From: Endozoicomonadaceae bacterium
GTDB lineage: Bacteria; Pseudomonadota; Gammaproteobacteria; Pseudomonadales; Endozoicomonadaceae
Direction: 5' to 3'
Assembly (NCBI GenBank): GCA_023146365.1
Contig: JAGLCE010000113.1
Coordinates: 1-22,148 of the forward strand
Length of the DNA stretch: 22,148 nucleotides
The notes under the pieces are model-generated. The model saw nothing but the letters and a program-made list of their open reading frames with translations, searched no databases and was not told where the DNA came from. This document shows positions 15,585-22,148 of the stretch, piece after piece (position 1 is the stretch's first letter; each line of letters begins with the position of its first letter). Made by a program: the position numbers and the translations under genes.

Positions 15585-16967
15585 TTAACGCTGTATGTGC
15601 CAGGTAGTCCCTTTGCGGCTATCTTCAAGAATCACACCCTGAGACGCCAACTCATCTCGAATTCTATCTGCTTCAGAGAAGTTTCTGTCTCTCTTGGCTA
15701 GCTCGCGCTGATCAATCATGGTGCGAATCCACTCTTCATCCACATCACTGCCAGACTTGAGAAACGTGCTCGGATCCTCCTGAAGAATCCCCAAAACACC
15801 ACCCAGCTTACGTAGCAGTACTGCCAGAGAGCACGCTTTGGCAACATCATCGCTACGAATTCGATTCAACTCACGCACCAGTTCAAACAGCACAGCCAAC
15901 GCTTCCGGTGTATTAAAGTCATCATCCATGACCGTAAAGAAACGTTGCTCAAAAAGGTGTCCCTCTGGCACAGCCACTCCCTCCAGATCCAGATCGTTCA
16001 ATGCTGTATATAAACGTTTCAGGCGAACACCAGCCTCTTTTAGACTGTTTTCCGAATAACTCATCGGACTGCGATAGTGACTAGAAATCAGGAAATAGCG
16101 CACCACTTCGTGATTATACAACTCCAACACTTCACGAATCGTAAAAAAATTACCCAGACTCTTGGACATCTTGACGTTATCGACCCGGATAGCACCAGAG
16201 TGCATCCAGGTATTGACGAAGAGCACTCCATTAGCCGCCTCACTTTGAGCAATCTCATTTTCGTGATGCGGAAACGTTAAGTCAGAGCCACCACCATGGA
16301 TATCAAACGTTTCACCTAAACAACACTTACCCATCACTGAGCACTCAATATGCCAGCCAGGACGCCCATCCCCCCAAGGAGACTCCCAAGACGGCTCTTC
16401 CGGTTTGACGCTTTTCCAGAGTACGAAATCGGGTGGATACTCTTTCTGCTCATCCACCTCGACACGCGCCCCCGCCTCCAGCTCGTCCAGCACCTTGCCA
16501 GACAGTTTGCCATATCCATCAAATTTGCGAACTCGGTAATAAACATCTCCGTTACCTGGCGCATAGGCATACCCCTTGGCAATCAACGTCTCAATCATCG
16601 TGATCATGCCATCAATATACGCCGTTGCACGAGGCTCCTCATCAGGGTCGATATTTCCCAAACGATGAAAGTCTTCACGCATGGCCACAATCATTCTGTC
16701 AGTCAGCGCATCAATGGACTCACCGTTTTCCAGTGCACGATGGATAATTTTATCATCCACATCGGTGATATTGCGAACATAGGTCAAGTGATAACCACGG
16801 GCGCGCAGGTAGCGGGCAACCACATCAAAGGCAGTCACAGTCCGAGCATGACCAATATGGCAAAAATCATAGACGGTCATGCCGCATACATACATCCGCA
16901 CATGATTGCCATCCATCGGCGTAAAGGACTCTTTCTTACGAGTCAGAGTGTTATAAATCTGCAACAC
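15585..16967 (-). CDS. cysS: cysteinyl-tRNA synthetase
   Basis: This class I synthetase charges tRNA-Cys in the cytoplasm. The 460-residue product matches the family length. HIGH is at residues 37-40 (FCHIGHART) and KMSKS at 266-270 (VKMSKSLGNFF). The zinc ligands are visible as Cys28 (YVCGMTVYD), Cys209, His234 and Glu238 (FPHHENE). The start is GTG (16965-16967) with AGGA seven bases upstream; the next codon is Leu, giving the usual M-L-x-I-Y-N-T-L beginning. It follows glnS on the same strand with an 80-bp gap and is probably co-transcribed with it. No catalytic residue is missing. Confidence 0.97.
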   Translation of the reverse strand: MLQIYNTLTRKKESFTPMDGNHVRMYVCGMTVYDFCHIGHARTVTAFDVVARYLRARGYHLTYVRNITDVDDKIIHRALENGESIDALTDRMIVAMREDFHRLGNIDPDEEPRATAYIDGMITMIETLIAKGYAYAPGNGDVYYRVRKFDGYGKLSGKVLDELEAGARVEVDEQKEYPPDFVLWKSVKPEEPSWESPWGDGRPGWHIECSVMGKCCLGETFDIHGGGSDLTFPHHENEIAQSEAANGVLFVNTWMHSGAIRVDNVKMSKSLGNFFTIREVLELYNHEVVRYFLISSHYRSPMSYSENSLKEAGVRLKRLYTALNDLDLEGVAVPEGHLFEQRFFTVMDDDFNTPEALAVLFELVRELNRIRSDDVAKACSLAVLLRKLGGVLGILQEDPSTFLKSGSDVDEEWIRTMIDQRELAKRDRNFSEADRIRDELASQGVILEDSRKGTTWHIQR

Positions 16968-17047
16968 GATGTCATCCTATTGGTTGTTATATCCAACAAA
17001 CGGAACACCTGACACCTCCAATCCAGAGACGCCGGGTTGAATAACGG

Positions 17048-18715
17048 TTATTTTTTCCAGGTATCTTTGAGACTAATAGTCAGGTTGAACACTGGTTTCT
17101 GAGCCGTGTAATCATAACGATCTGCCACAAAATAGCCTTCACGTTCAAACTGAAAGCACTGCTCAGCCACTGCATCTGTCAAACTCAGCTCGATCCATGC
17201 CTGAACAACACGCAAGGAGTCAGAATTCACGCATGTCACAAAATCATCTTCACCGCGATCTGGCACTTCGTGAGTGAACAGACGATCATAGATTCTCAGC
17301 TCAGCCTGACGACCATGGATTGCGGATACCCAGTGGATCACACCACGGGGACGAATCTCCGCCGACGGCTTCTCTCCGAGCGTGCCAGGCACTAACGTAG
17401 CACGGACTTCCGTGATCGTGCCGCTCTCATCCTTAACCACCTCATCAGCACGAATAACATACGCATTACGTAAGCGCACCCACTCACCCAACACCAAACG
17501 CTTAAACTTCTTGCGGGACAACGTAGTATCCTCAGTAAAATCTGAGCGATCAATGAAAATCTCACGGGTAAACGGCAGAACTCGTTGCCCCCGTTCAGGC
17601 CGATTGGGATGAACCGCTGCGATCACCTCCTGCACCTCTCCTTCCGGCAGATTAGTAATCACCACCTTTAGAGGATCTAACACCGCCATGGCGCGGGCAG
17701 CGTTCTCATTCAAGTCATCACGAATAGCGTGCTCCAGCATGGCAACATCGACCATGCCATCGGAGCGAGTCACACCGATCATATCGCAAAATTGGCGAAT
17801 CGCTGACGGGGTGTAGCCCCGACGACGCATACCGGAAATGGTTGGCATCCGTGGATCATCCCAGCCAGATACAACCCGTTGATCCACCAACTGTTTCAGT
17901 TTTCGCTTGCTGGTCACGGTGTAGCTCAAATTCAGACGCGCAAATTCATATTGACGCGGCTTGCAGGGTACCGGCAGGTTTTCAATCAACCAATCATACA
18001 GTGGTTTATGATCCTGAAACTCAAGCGTACAGATAGAGTGGGTCACTCCCTCAATTGCGTCTTCCTGGCCATGAGCAAAATCATAGCTTGGGTAGATACA
18101 CCACTTATCACCCGTCTGATGGTGGGATTGTTTGCGAATCCGGTACAGAATTGGATCCCGCATATTCATGTTAGGGCTCGTCATATCGATTTTTGCCCGC
18201 AGCACGCTGGCACCTTCATCGAACTCACCAGCACGCATCCGCTCAAACAGATCCAAATTCTCTTCAACCGTGCGAGAGCGATAAGGGCTATCCTTACCTG
18301 GTCTCGTGGCCCAACCTCGGTATTCACTGGCCTTTTCTGCCGACAACTCGCAAACATAAGCATTGCCTGCCCGAATCAGGTGCAGCGCCCATTCATAAAA
18401 TGCATCGAAGTAATCAGAGGCATAACGCACGTCATCCGCCCACTGGAAACCCAGCCAGCGAACATCCGCCTTAATAGCGTCAACATAGACTTGCTCCTCC
18501 TTTTCTGGATTGGTGTCATCAAAACGCAGGTTACATCGCCCGTTGAATCTCTCAGCCAGACCAAAATTCAAACAGATGGACTTGGCGTGTCCAACGTGTA
18601 AAAAACCATTGGGCTCAGGAGGGAAACGGGTGCAGATGGACGAGAATCTGCCATCAGCCAGATCCTTTTCAATGATCTGCTCAAGAAAATGAAGGGGTTT
18701 ATCTGTGGTGTTCAT
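17048..18715 (-). CDS. glnS: glutaminyl-tRNA synthetase
   Basis: GlnRS directly charges tRNA-Gln, so this organism need not rely on the GatCAB amidation route for it. The 555-residue product is almost identical in length to E. coli GlnRS (554). It has the class I motif HVGH at 40-43 within FPPEPNGFLHVGHAKS, the family signature FDDTNPEKE, the substrate region YPSYDFAHGQEDAIEGVTHS, and TSKRKL in place of the KMSKS motif. Two anticodon-binding beta-barrels fill the C-terminal third. No clear ribosome site precedes the ATG at 18713-18715, but the next residues fit the family start. It is the first gene of the probable glnS-cysS operon and is divergent from ppiB. Confidence 0.97.
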   Translation of the reverse strand: MNTTDKPLHFLEQIIEKDLADGRFSSICTRFPPEPNGFLHVGHAKSICLNFGLAERFNGRCNLRFDDTNPEKEEQVYVDAIKADVRWLGFQWADDVRYASDYFDAFYEWALHLIRAGNAYVCELSAEKASEYRGWATRPGKDSPYRSRTVEENLDLFERMRAGEFDEGASVLRAKIDMTSPNMNMRDPILYRIRKQSHHQTGDKWCIYPSYDFAHGQEDAIEGVTHSICTLEFQDHKPLYDWLIENLPVPCKPRQYEFARLNLSYTVTSKRKLKQLVDQRVVSGWDDPRMPTISGMRRRGYTPSAIRQFCDMIGVTRSDGMVDVAMLEHAIRDDLNENAARAMAVLDPLKVVITNLPEGEVQEVIAAVHPNRPERGQRVLPFTREIFIDRSDFTEDTTLSRKKFKRLVLGEWVRLRNAYVIRADEVVKDESGTITEVRATLVPGTLGEKPSAEIRPRGVIHWVSAIHGRQAELRIYDRLFTHEVPDRGEDDFVTCVNSDSLRVVQAWIELSLTDAVAEQCFQFEREGYFVADRYDYTAQKPVFNLTISLKDTWKK

Positions 18716-19106
18716 CGTATGTCGGTAACATTCAGAAAATAATCGGTTGAAAGAGAGTCAGAGAAGCAACTTACCTTGTTCGCTTATTGCTCAACGCTCT
18801 GTTCCATCGTTTCGCAAGGTGAGATAAAGCTGCGACTCCATTAAAGACACAAAGATTACCACCACCACTATTAATAGTTAAATCCTCATTTTATGCGGAA
18901 GTTGTAGGCAACAACAGCGTAATATGTATGACAACATGGACAGAGAGAGTGACAAGGCATTGGTCTTGAGGGGAACAAAGGTTATTATATCTGGAATCTG
19001 CACCCTAAACGGATGGATAGTAGCAACTCATTCAGGCCAAGTCCCGTTTCCAGACTTTCGAGGAACACGCTGGCCTGCCAGTAGTAACAGCATATAAGGC
19101 ACGCAT
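18716..19106. other. divergent spacer between glnS and ppiB
   Basis: Besides a candidate ppiB promoter at 18960-18988, I see no gene or strong hairpin. The glnS promoter must lie here but I cannot identify a clear box pair. Confidence 0.4.
18960..18988 (+). promoter_or_regulatory. candidate sigma-70 promoter of ppiB-lpxH
   Basis: TTGGTC (18960-18965) and TATTAT (18983-18988) are separated by 17 bases. The -10 matches five of six consensus bases and the -35 three of six. It would give a leader of about 110 bases before ppiB. Confidence 0.35.
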
Positions 19107-19616
19107 ATGGTCATTCTTCACACCACGTTCGGCGACATCACACTGAAGCTGGATGCCGACAAGGCACCTGGTACCGTTAAAAACTTTCTGGAATATGTAA
19201 AAAAAGGCCACTACGACAACACCGTTTTTCACCGTGTCATCAACGGTTTCATGATCCAATGCGGTGGTTTCAGTCCGGACATGCAAGAGAAGACATCAGC
19301 AAACCCGATCAATAACGAAGCCGATAACGGCCTGAAAAACGTCATCGGAAGCATTGCAATGGCTCGCACTTCAGATCCTCACTCTGCAACTGCCCAGTTC
19401 TTTATCAACGTGGCAGACAACGAGTTCCTCAACCATACCGTAAAAGATGACCAAGGCTGGGGTTATACGGTATTTGGCCAGGTCATTGACGGCATGGACG
19501 TGGTTGAAAAAATCAAAGCCGTCCAGACCGATAACCACGGTTTCCACCAAGATGTTCCCAAAGAAGAGATCATCATCAAATCTGCCGAAAAGGTGGAGTC
19601 CACAGTCATTGCTTAG
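19107..19616 (+). CDS. ppiB: cytoplasmic cyclophilin-type peptidyl-prolyl isomerase B
   Basis: PpiB speeds cis-trans isomerisation of X-Pro bonds during protein folding. The 169-residue product has no signal peptide and is close to E. coli PpiB (164). The cyclophilin signatures are present: FHRVINGFMIQCGGF with the catalytic Arg, MARTSDPHSATAQFFINV with the Gln-Phe-Phe active-site strand, and WGYTVFGQVIDGMDVV. The ATG at 19107 follows AAGG seven bases upstream. Its last 8 bases overlap the start of lpxH, which suggests translational coupling. ppiB-lpxH adjacency is also seen in E. coli and Pseudomonas. The family's usual IQGGG is IQCGG here; I see no functional consequence. Confidence 0.97.
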   Translation: MVILHTTFGDITLKLDADKAPGTVKNFLEYVKKGHYDNTVFHRVINGFMIQCGGFSPDMQEKTSANPINNEADNGLKNVIGSIAMARTSDPHSATAQFFINVADNEFLNHTVKDDQGWGYTVFGQVIDGMDVVEKIKAVQTDNHGFHQDVPKEEIIIKSAEKVESTVIA

Positions 19617-20397
19617 CCTCTTTATTTCTGACCTCCACATGATGCCTGAGCGACCCGATATTGCTAGGACGTTCCAAGAATTTATGCGAGGCAAAGCACT
19701 TGAGGCGGAGTCCCTCTACATTATGGGCGACTTCTTTGAATACTGGATTGGCGACGATGCCATGGACAGTTTTCATCTTGAAATCGCTGAAACACTGCAA
19801 CGCTACACTGCGACGGGACGACAGATTTTTTTTATGCCTGGCAACCGAGACTTTCTAGTAAGCAAAGTCTTTTGCCACAAAACAGGCATCACCTGGCTGA
19901 ATGATCCGACACTGATCACGCTTGATCGTACGCCTATTCTGTTAATGCATGGTGACAGCCTCTGCACATTGGATGTCCATTATTTACGTTTCCGACGTAT
20001 CGTCCGTAACCCATTGATTCAAAATATTTTTAGCCTATTACCATTGACCATACGGAGAGGTATCGCAGAAAATCTTCGCGCAAAAAGTCGTGTCGCCGGT
20101 TCGAAGAAATCGCAGACCATCATGGATATAACGCCTGACGCCGTAATCCAATCCCTACAGGCACACCATAGCCTGATACTGATACACGGTCACACCCACA
20201 AACCAGCCATACATAATTTCACACTAGCCAACAGACCTTATCAGCGAATCGTTCTGGGTGACTGGGACAAAAATGGCTGGTATCTTGAATACAACGCAGG
20301 CCATTTCAAGCTTGAACATTTTCCGATTCAGACCCCAGATAAACGCTCAGGATCTAGCACATACGTTTACAACGACGCTTCCGCAACGTCTGCATAG
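19609..20397 (+). CDS. lpxH: UDP-2,3-diacylglucosamine pyrophosphatase (lipid A synthesis)
   Basis: LpxH cleaves UDP-2,3-diacylglucosamine to lipid X and UMP at the inner face of the inner membrane, so the cell makes lipid A. I place the start at TTG 19609-19611, giving 262 residues. With that start the metal ligands fall exactly at E. coli positions: Asp8 and His10 (FISDLH), Asp41 (MGDFFEYWIGDD), Asn79-Arg80 (GNRD), His114 (MHGDS), His195 and His197 (HGHTHKP). AGGTGGA lies 11 bases upstream, inside ppiB. No ATG or GTG in frame nearby would keep the first metal site without a long non-family extension. The C-terminus runs about 22 residues beyond E. coli LpxH and overlaps the 3' end of miaE. 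Confidence 0.93.
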   Translation: MLSLFISDLHMMPERPDIARTFQEFMRGKALEAESLYIMGDFFEYWIGDDAMDSFHLEIAETLQRYTATGRQIFFMPGNRDFLVSKVFCHKTGITWLNDPTLITLDRTPILLMHGDSLCTLDVHYLRFRRIVRNPLIQNIFSLLPLTIRRGIAENLRAKSRVAGSKKSQTIMDITPDAVIQSLQAHHSLILIHGHTHKPAIHNFTLANRPYQRIVLGDWDKNGWYLEYNAGHFKLEHFPIQTPDKRSGSSTYVYNDASATSA

Positions 20398-21023
20398 TTA
20401 ATCTCTGCCATCTGGTTATTCAGACTCGGCATACCACTGTGAAAACGGAATTCTGAATCAGCGTCCAAAATGATGTTCTGCTCAAGATGAGCGAAATAAT
20501 CAATACGCGCCTGCAATGGCTCACCAGAAATACCCATGGCCAATACCAGATAATCCTGAAAATGACGTGCTTCTGATTCCAATAACGAACCATAAAACTT
20601 AGCCAGTTCTTCATCCAGACATGGCGCCAACTTACCGAATCGCTCACAGGAACGTGCTTCGATAAACGCACCTACGATCAGTGTATCTACCAGCCGTAAA
20701 GGTTCCTGTTTTCTCACATGATCACGCAGTGTTGCAGCATAGCGTGAAGCCGACACATAGCGATAAGGAATGTCACGCTGCTGCATGATGACAAACACCT
20801 GCTCAAAATGACGCAACTCCTCTCTGGCCAATCGAGACATTTTCTTCTGTAGATCGCTATGTTCGATGTATCGAAACATCAGACTAAGTGCGGTCGCCGC
20901 TGCTTTTTTTTCACAATTAGCATGATCAATCAGCAGGATATCCTGCTGATTTAATGCTGCAGCTATCCACTCACTCGGCGTTTCACATAACAGAAAACGA
21001 TCCAGCTCTGGCAATGACTTCAT
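20367..21023 (-). CDS. miaE: tRNA-(ms2io6A37) hydroxylase, MiaE-type diiron enzyme
   Basis: MiaE hydroxylates the isopentenyl group of ms2i6A37 next to the anticodon of tRNAs reading UNN codons, using O2 and a ferritin-like diiron site. The 218-residue product is all-helical in character and carries the ligand set in order: Glu38 (DHANCEKKAA), Glu69 and His72 (REELRHFEQV), Glu122 (FIEARSCERF), Glu151 and His154 (LESEARHFQDY). The start is well supported by AGGAGG four bases before the ATG. It is convergent with lpxH and the two share 31 bp. The miaA/miaB genes that make its substrate are not in this window. A related ferritin-like hydroxylase is possible but the motif set fits MiaE. Confidence 0.9.
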   Translation of the reverse strand: MKSLPELDRFLLCETPSEWIAAALNQQDILLIDHANCEKKAAATALSLMFRYIEHSDLQKKMSRLAREELRHFEQVFVIMQQRDIPYRYVSASRYAATLRDHVRKQEPLRLVDTLIVGAFIEARSCERFGKLAPCLDEELAKFYGSLLESEARHFQDYLVLAMGISGEPLQARIDYFAHLEQNIILDADSEFRFHSGMPSLNNQMAEINYADVAEASL

Positions 21024-21392
21024 GCCCCCTCCTCTATTTCATAATACATTTTCATACATCCTGAACACTGGTGCAAGAATAAAATTTAAACGGTAAAAAT
21101 TATTCTTAAAAGAGAAACCTTTAATACAGATAAAACACATAATGCATAAATAGAAAGTACAGAAGGTGCTTGCTTAAGAATATCCAACCAATGAATATTA
21201 TTTAATTTTAAGTAAGACAATAACTAATTTATCCATTTATTACACCCTGCATCATCATAATAATGTGGGAAACTTACAGCGAAAGAAAAAATTTCACAGC
21301 GCATTCTCGACAATTGACGAGCCTGTAAATTTAACTGTGTAATCGTCCATTACTGATACCCTCCTGCGGGTCTGATCTGCTGCTTGATCTAA
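21024..21392. other. AT-rich region right of miaE, possible junction zone
   Basis: Beyond the miaE ribosome site (about 21027-21035) the base composition turns strongly AT-rich and I find no bacterial gene, RNA or convincing promoter pair. Everything to the right looks non-bacterial, so a junction between bacterial and foreign DNA probably lies in or near this stretch. I cannot place it to the base. Confidence 0.4.
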
Positions 21393-21578
21393 AACAGCGG
21401 GGGTTTAAAGCGTGACCCTAAAGTCGTTATGGGTGATGGCGACGGTAAGATTAAGGAGGACGAAAAATAAACATTGTGGCAGTGGAACAACGACGCTGAT
21501 GATGGCTTTAAAATTAATGGAAAGGACTCCGAAATGCTGGTAGAGATTATGCGGATGGAGTCAAACAATAACATATGA
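21393..21578 (+). pseudogene. broken frame with GDGDG motif; possible LCAT/PLA2G15-like lipase remnant
   Basis: A plus-strand frame reads LKRDPKVVMGDGDGKIKEDE, then K, a TAA (21468-21470), then TLWQWNNDADDGFKINGKDS, then EMLVEIM and a final TGA at 21576-21578. Two readings are possible. In eukaryotic LCAT/PLA2G15 lipases, as I remember them, the catalytic Asp lies in P-K-V-x-x-GDGDGTVN-x-x-S-L-x-x-C-x-x-W, then G-x-x-H-x-x-M-L; P-K, GDGDG, the Trp spacing and the late M-L agree, while the Thr, Cys and catalytic His do not. Alternatively, GDGDGKIKEDE and DADDGFKI could be EF-hand loops. Either way the frame is interrupted, short and without a start signal. I am not sure of the family. Confidence 0.3.
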
Positions 21579-21619
21579 TCGAGTGGTTATTTGATGCCCT
21601 GTACACCAGATTTGACTGT

Positions 21620-22148
21620 TCAAGTGTGAATTTTCATGTGTCTATTGAAGCCGCCTTTAGAGTAGAAGCCTTTTTTGCAAATATCACATGTATGATTAAT
21701 TATCTTATCATGAACTTGCTCCATGTGAAATTTTAAAAGGCTTGAAAAGTGATATCCTTTTACGCACTTATCGCATTTGAACTTATTTGTGTTAGTGTGT
21801 TTTTTTTTGTGTCTATTTAAATTACATTGTTTTAAGAAGATATCGTCGCAATAGACACACACAAAAATATTATTCGTATGGGATGATTGCATGTGTTCTT
21901 TGAGTTGATACTTTGTTCTACAGGGGATTTCGCAAATTTTACATTTAATCGAAACCGTAGACTTAACATGCTCTTCGATGTGTCTTTTTTTAGCCCAGAT
22001 TGATGAGAAAGATTTTCTGCAAATATGACATTGAAGCAAGTCTGGATTCGTGTGAGCTATTTTGTGTTTGTTTAGACTTTTTCTGTTATGGTAGAATTTT
22101 CCACAAAAGTCACATTTAATTAATTTTTTTTGTTTATTATCTTTATTG
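21620..22148 (-). CDS. C2H2 zinc-finger protein, eukaryotic type, 5'-truncated by the window edge
   Basis: The minus-strand frame is open from the right edge of the window to TGA at 21620-21622, encoding 175 residues with no stop. Six consecutive Cys2-His2 fingers are visible, beginning CDFCGKF, CHICRKSF, CKICEIPC, CVYCDDIF, CDKCVKGY and CDICKKGF. Each has the C-x2-C...H-x3-5-H spacing and a Leu or Phe in the usual hydrophobic position. Linkers are irregular rather than TGEKP. Tandem fingers like these are typical of animal transcription regulators, and bacteria essentially lack such arrays. The first residues at the edge are Lys/Asn-rich. There is no bacterial ribosome site, and a TTG at 22037-22039 is merely an internal Leu codon. 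Codons are AT-rich, unlike the bacterial genes. The frame ends directly after finger six, so the true C-terminus or an exon end may be missing. Confidence 0.8.
   Translation of the reverse strand, partial: NKDNKQKKLIKCDFCGKFYHNRKSLNKHKIAHTNPDLLQCHICRKSFSSIWAKKRHIEEHVKSTVSIKCKICEIPCRTKYQLKEHMQSSHTNNIFVCVYCDDIFLKQCNLNRHKKKHTNTNKFKCDKCVKGYHFSSLLKFHMEQVHDKIINHTCDICKKGFYSKGGFNRHMKIHT

Noticed and set aside
16350..17012. 220-codon plus-strand open frame
   Set aside because: It lies antisense to the well-supported cysS and shows no family motif.
17879..18601. 240-codon plus-strand open frame
   Set aside because: It lies entirely antisense to glnS, whose motifs and length are complete; no recognisable domain or ribosome site.
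21389..21574. 61-codon minus-strand open frame
   Set aside because: Low-complexity Ser/Pro/Leu product with no motif; the opposite strand carries the more meaningful GDGDG frame.

Overview
The window reads as a chromosomal segment of a gammaproteobacterium that ends in a short stretch of non-bacterial character. It contains the conserved block ppiB-glnS-cysS-folD / tRNAs / tig-clpP-clpX-lon-hupB-ppiD, which from general knowledge matches the order in Pseudomonas. It also carries lpxH beside ppiB, a PEP carboxylase gene and a MiaE-type tRNA hydroxylase gene. I cannot name the genus. Roomy AT-rich spacers, a decayed transposase cluster and the eukaryote-like right end suggest a host-associated bacterium or a sample containing host DNA.

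Layout, left to right. Positions 1-1240 hold no intact gene: a gene-empty stretch is followed by broken remnants of two transposases, the C-terminal end of an IS3-family integrase and the N-terminus of an IS200/REP-associated transposase. Next comes ppc (minus strand) behind a candidate promoter, then a 660-bp spacer. The protein quality-control block, all on the minus strand and read right to left, is tig, clpP, clpX, lon, hupB, ppiD: a ribosome-bound chaperone, the ClpXP protease, the Lon protease, the HU nucleoid protein and a periplasmic folding factor. A perfect palindromic terminator separates hupB from ppiD, and another strong terminator follows ppiD.

Upstream of tig lies a four-gene tRNA operon (Pro-UGG, Arg-UCU, His-GUG, Leu-UAG). 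It has a well-formed promoter with a GC-rich discriminator and a 20-bp-stem terminator. folD (plus) faces cysS and glnS (minus) across a shared hairpin. ppiB and lpxH (plus) overlap by 8 bp, with lpxH starting at TTG, and lpxH converges on miaE (minus) with a 31-bp overlap of their 3' ends.

The last 1.1 kb (21024-22148) is different: AT-rich, without bacterial gene signals. It contains a short broken frame resembling the C-terminal catalytic-Asp segment of LCAT/PLA2G15-type lipases (an EF-hand loop is the alternative reading) and an open frame encoding six C2H2 zinc fingers that runs off the right edge. C2H2 arrays of this type are eukaryotic. The simplest explanation is host DNA joined to a bacterial contig; the more exciting one is horizontal transfer. 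Apart from this, the window is ordinary housekeeping sequence and I see no new multi-gene system.
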